Below are positions 5,223 through 6,873 of a stretch of DNA of 6,873 bases, in pieces. The stretch is from contig CAAGDE010000153.1 in NCBI GenBank assembly GCA_900768535.1, forward strand, positions 1 through 6,873, given 5' to 3'. Under the pieces are notes generated by a model, which was given only the letters and a program-made list of their open reading frames with translations, was not told the origin of the DNA and ran no database searches. Source of the stretch: Clostridia bacterium (GTDB lineage: Bacteria; Bacillota; Clostridia; Oscillospirales; CAG-272). The translations under genes were made by a program, and so were the position numbers. Position 1 is the stretch's first letter, and every line of letters begins with the position of its first letter.

Positions 5223-6094
5223 ATTTCAAGGCTAAATTTGAGCGCAAAGCAAATGTGCTTGATGTTACAGACACCGACATCGTTGGTGTGGTGACGCTCG
5301 GAAAAGAGCCGTTCGCATGGTTCAGCGAACGGCTGTTGGATGATTACGATTTTATTGCCGACTACGCGAGAGAAGCCTATGATGACGGTGAGAGAAAGCA
5401 TTGTCTTCTTGTCCTTAGCGAGGGCGAGGATGACGGGATTCTGGTCTGCTCCGAAGGAACTTTCTACGCCAGATATTCTGCCTACCTGCCGAAGGCGCGG
5501 CAAATTCTTGAGAGCGAGATTCACCGGATTGCCGACCTTATCATCAAGGGCAGATTTGGGGCGAACGGGGAAGGTTCGTGGGTCATCGGTTTCGATGACA
5601 TCAAGGAGTGGTTCGACCTGACCGTCTTTCCCACCAACGGCATTGGGAAAATGCTGCTCGGAGCGCTGGAGGCGCGGGCAGGAGTCGGGGAGGTCATTCT
5701 CAACAAGGACGGCTTCGAGATCTCGGAGTGCCTGCAAATCACGCCGAAGGATACATTTGCATCCCCCGAGCACCTGACCGTTTCCTCGCTCATGCGTTGC
5801 GACCTCGAAGATGTGCATCTTCTGGATGCAGACGAGGAACATGAGGCTGCCACCATTGTGGAACTGAATCGGGATACGCTGACCGAGGAAGGAAATCGGG
5901 ATTGGTCGGATGTGCTTGCCGCAAAGGTTGAGCGCATCTATGACGGTGTCTACGGAACACAGATCGAGGTCAGTGGATGCGCACCCGAAAGACTGGAAGC
6001 CTTTTCTATGATGCTGGCGGGGTACTGTTCGGAGGAGGATTACGACCGATGGGTGAATCCTTCCGCGCCGGAGAACGCGATGGAAATGATGTGA
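5219..6094 (+). CDS. Acidic protein of unknown function, DUF6329-like
   Basis: The protein has 291 residues and no known activity. ATG 5219 is chosen because GGAGG lies five bases upstream; an in-frame ATG at 5123 would overlap the conserved end of the ArdA-like gene. Two regions are visible. Residues 1-110 carry NVLDVTDTDIVGVVT, WFSERLLDDYDFIAD and a beta-rich stretch, CLLVLSEGEDDGILVCSEG. Residues 125-280 carry NGIGKMLLGALEAR (140-153), CDLEDVHLLDADEEHEAATI (194-213) and a C-terminal FSMMLAGYC..EDYDRWVN (262-280). This order matches proteins I recall as DUF6329 in Clostridial mobile elements; the number is from memory and should be checked. The protein is acidic and has no signal peptide or membrane segment. 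Its place between antirestriction genes and a methyltransferase suggests a role in host adaptation or defence evasion, which is inference only. Confidence 0.82.
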   Translation: MNFKAKFERKANVLDVTDTDIVGVVTLGKEPFAWFSERLLDDYDFIADYAREAYDDGERKHCLLVLSEGEDDGILVCSEGTFYARYSAYLPKARQILESEIHRIADLIIKGRFGANGEGSWVIGFDDIKEWFDLTVFPTNGIGKMLLGALEARAGVGEVILNKDGFEISECLQITPKDTFASPEHLTVSSLMRCDLEDVHLLDADEEHEAATIVELNRDTLTEEGNRDWSDVLAAKVERIYDGVYGTQIEVSGCAPERLEAFSMMLAGYCSEEDYDRWVNPSAPENAMEMM

Positions 6095-6130
6095 TACCGT
6101 GAAAAACAATACTTACAAAGGAGAAAATGA

Positions 6131-6424
6131 ATGACCGAATTTGAAAGAATGCGCCGCCTGTCGGCGCGCAACCAACGGCTGTACCCGCCCGGCACGCGGA
6201 TTGAACTGCTCCGCATGGTGGATGAGCCGTTCCCCGTCCGGAGTGGCACGCGCGGGACGGTCGTTGCCTGTGACGATGGCGGGAATGTCCTCATGGAATG
6301 GGATGACGGCAGAACACTCGCCCTGCGACCGGAGGTTGACCGCTTCCGTGTCCTGCCGCAGGAGGAATGCGAGGATGAGCAGATGAACCCAACGCAGGAT
6401 TCCGGAGGCATGACGCTTGGCTGA
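6131..6424 (+). CDS. DUF4314 domain protein
   Basis: A 97-residue protein whose core, YPPGTRIELLRM...GTRGTVVACDDGGNVLMEWDDGRTLALRPEVDRFRV (about 18-75), matches the DUF4314 pattern. That is a small, probably all-beta (SH3-like) domain common in Firmicute ICEs and of unknown role. AAAGGAG (6117-6123) lies seven bases before this ATG. The ATG four bases upstream is in another frame. The last 20 residues are acidic and polar and carry the GGAGG site of the next gene within their codons. The gene follows the acidic protein after 36 bases with no terminator, and its TGA overlaps the methyltransferase start by eight bases. Confidence 0.88.
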   Translation: MTEFERMRRLSARNQRLYPPGTRIELLRMVDEPFPVRSGTRGTVVACDDGGNVLMEWDDGRTLALRPEVDRFRVLPQEECEDEQMNPTQDSGGMTLG

Positions 6425-6873
6425 ACGGGAGATCTGCTTTTGGGAAATCTACGCAGGAATCGGCGGATTCCGCGAGGGATTGACCCGCGCAAGCAGTCGA
6501 TACCGCCCGGTCGGATACTGCGAGATCGACCCCTACGCACGGAAAGCATATGAATTATTATACGAACCGAAAGGAGAACGCTATGACCGAGACGCAAGAG
6601 CCATCGTTCCCGAAGAACTGCCGGATTTCGACCTTCTTTGCGGAGGATTCCCTTGTCAGAGTTTTTCAATCGCCGGAGCGAGGCGCGCCTTTGCCGATCC
6701 CCGTGGAACGCTCTTTTTTGAAATTGCCCGGATTGCCGCCGTTAAAAGACCTTCGGTTCTGTTCCTTGAGAATGTCTTTGGAATCCTGTCGGCTGACGGA
6801 GGCAGGGTCTTTGCGACCATCCTCGCTGCGCTGGATGAGTTGGGGTACGATGTCGCGTGGCAGGTGCTTAACA
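6417..6873 (+). CDS. C5-cytosine DNA methyltransferase (Dcm type), 3' end outside the window
   Basis: The enzyme transfers a methyl group from S-adenosylmethionine to carbon 5 of cytosine in a specific DNA site. The first 152 codons are present. Motif I, IYAGIGGFREGL (11-22), binds S-adenosylmethionine. Motif IV, GGFPCQSFSIAG (76-87), carries the catalytic cysteine C80. The family segment DPRGTLFFEIARI (94-106) and motif VI LENV (117-120) follow. The target recognition region lies beyond the window, so specificity cannot be read. A stop codon lies just upstream in frame (6411-6413), and the only start candidate near the conserved N-terminus is TTG 6417, eight bases after GGAGG (6404-6408). 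The start overlaps the DUF4314 gene by eight bases, so translation is probably coupled. No restriction endonuclease is visible here, so it may be a solitary protective methylase or one partner of a system continuing downstream. Confidence 0.93.
   Translation, partial: MAEREICFWEIYAGIGGFREGLTRASSRYRPVGYCEIDPYARKAYELLYEPKGERYDRDARAIVPEELPDFDLLCGGFPCQSFSIAGARRAFADPRGTLFFEIARIAAVKRPSVLFLENVFGILSADGGRVFATILAALDELGYDVAWQVLN

Noticed and set aside
4862..6109. Long open frame on the minus strand (415 codons)
   Set aside because: It lies antisense to two well-supported genes with good ribosome sites. Its translation shows no recognisable family, and codon bias of the + strand genes explains the lack of stops.
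1..6873. CRISPR array or insertion sequence
   Set aside because: No regularly spaced direct repeats and no DDE-type transposase or paired terminal inverted repeats were seen on either strand.

Overview
The window looks like accessory DNA of a gut-type Firmicute (class Clostridia). The evidence is GC-balanced genes with strong AAAGGAGG-type ribosome binding sites, AT-rich gaps with clear intrinsic terminators, and gene families (DUF3849, DUF4314, ArdA-like, C5 DNA methyltransferase) that are typical cargo of integrative and conjugative elements (ICEs) in that group. All supported genes are on the + strand.

Layout: (1) Bases 2-1207 hold the 3' two thirds of a large serine recombinase, ending in a hairpin whose loop is the stop codon. 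(2) Bases 1208-1617 have no ordinary gene but are dense with signals: a perfect palindrome, a very good extended -10 promoter, the 3' portion of a tRNA-Asn (GUU) with its own terminator but no recognisable 5' acceptor strand, and then an attenuator-like region containing a possible 12-codon leader peptide. This resembles the edge of a recombinase-carrying element against another mobile region. (3) Bases 1618-2751 hold a DUF3849 protein and a small unknown protein, closed by a strong terminator. (4) From 2822 to the end runs a tightly packed operon: a 22-codon ORF, two tandem ArdA-like antirestriction genes, a 12-codon ORF, a large acidic protein of unknown function, a DUF4314 protein, and the start of a C5-cytosine DNA methyltransferase that runs off the window.

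How it may work together: ArdA proteins are DNA mimics that block type I restriction enzymes, and a co-transcribed orphan-type cytosine methyltransferase could mask the element's DNA. The operon therefore reads as a restriction-evasion module that protects a transferring element on entry to a new host. The most notable points are that each ArdA-like protein appears to contain two ArdA modules fused head to tail (four modules in two genes), the truncated tRNA-Asn with its own promoter and terminator next to a recombinase, the repeated-segment attenuator upstream of the DUF3849 gene, and two tiny ORFs that hand over to the next gene by ATGA overlaps.
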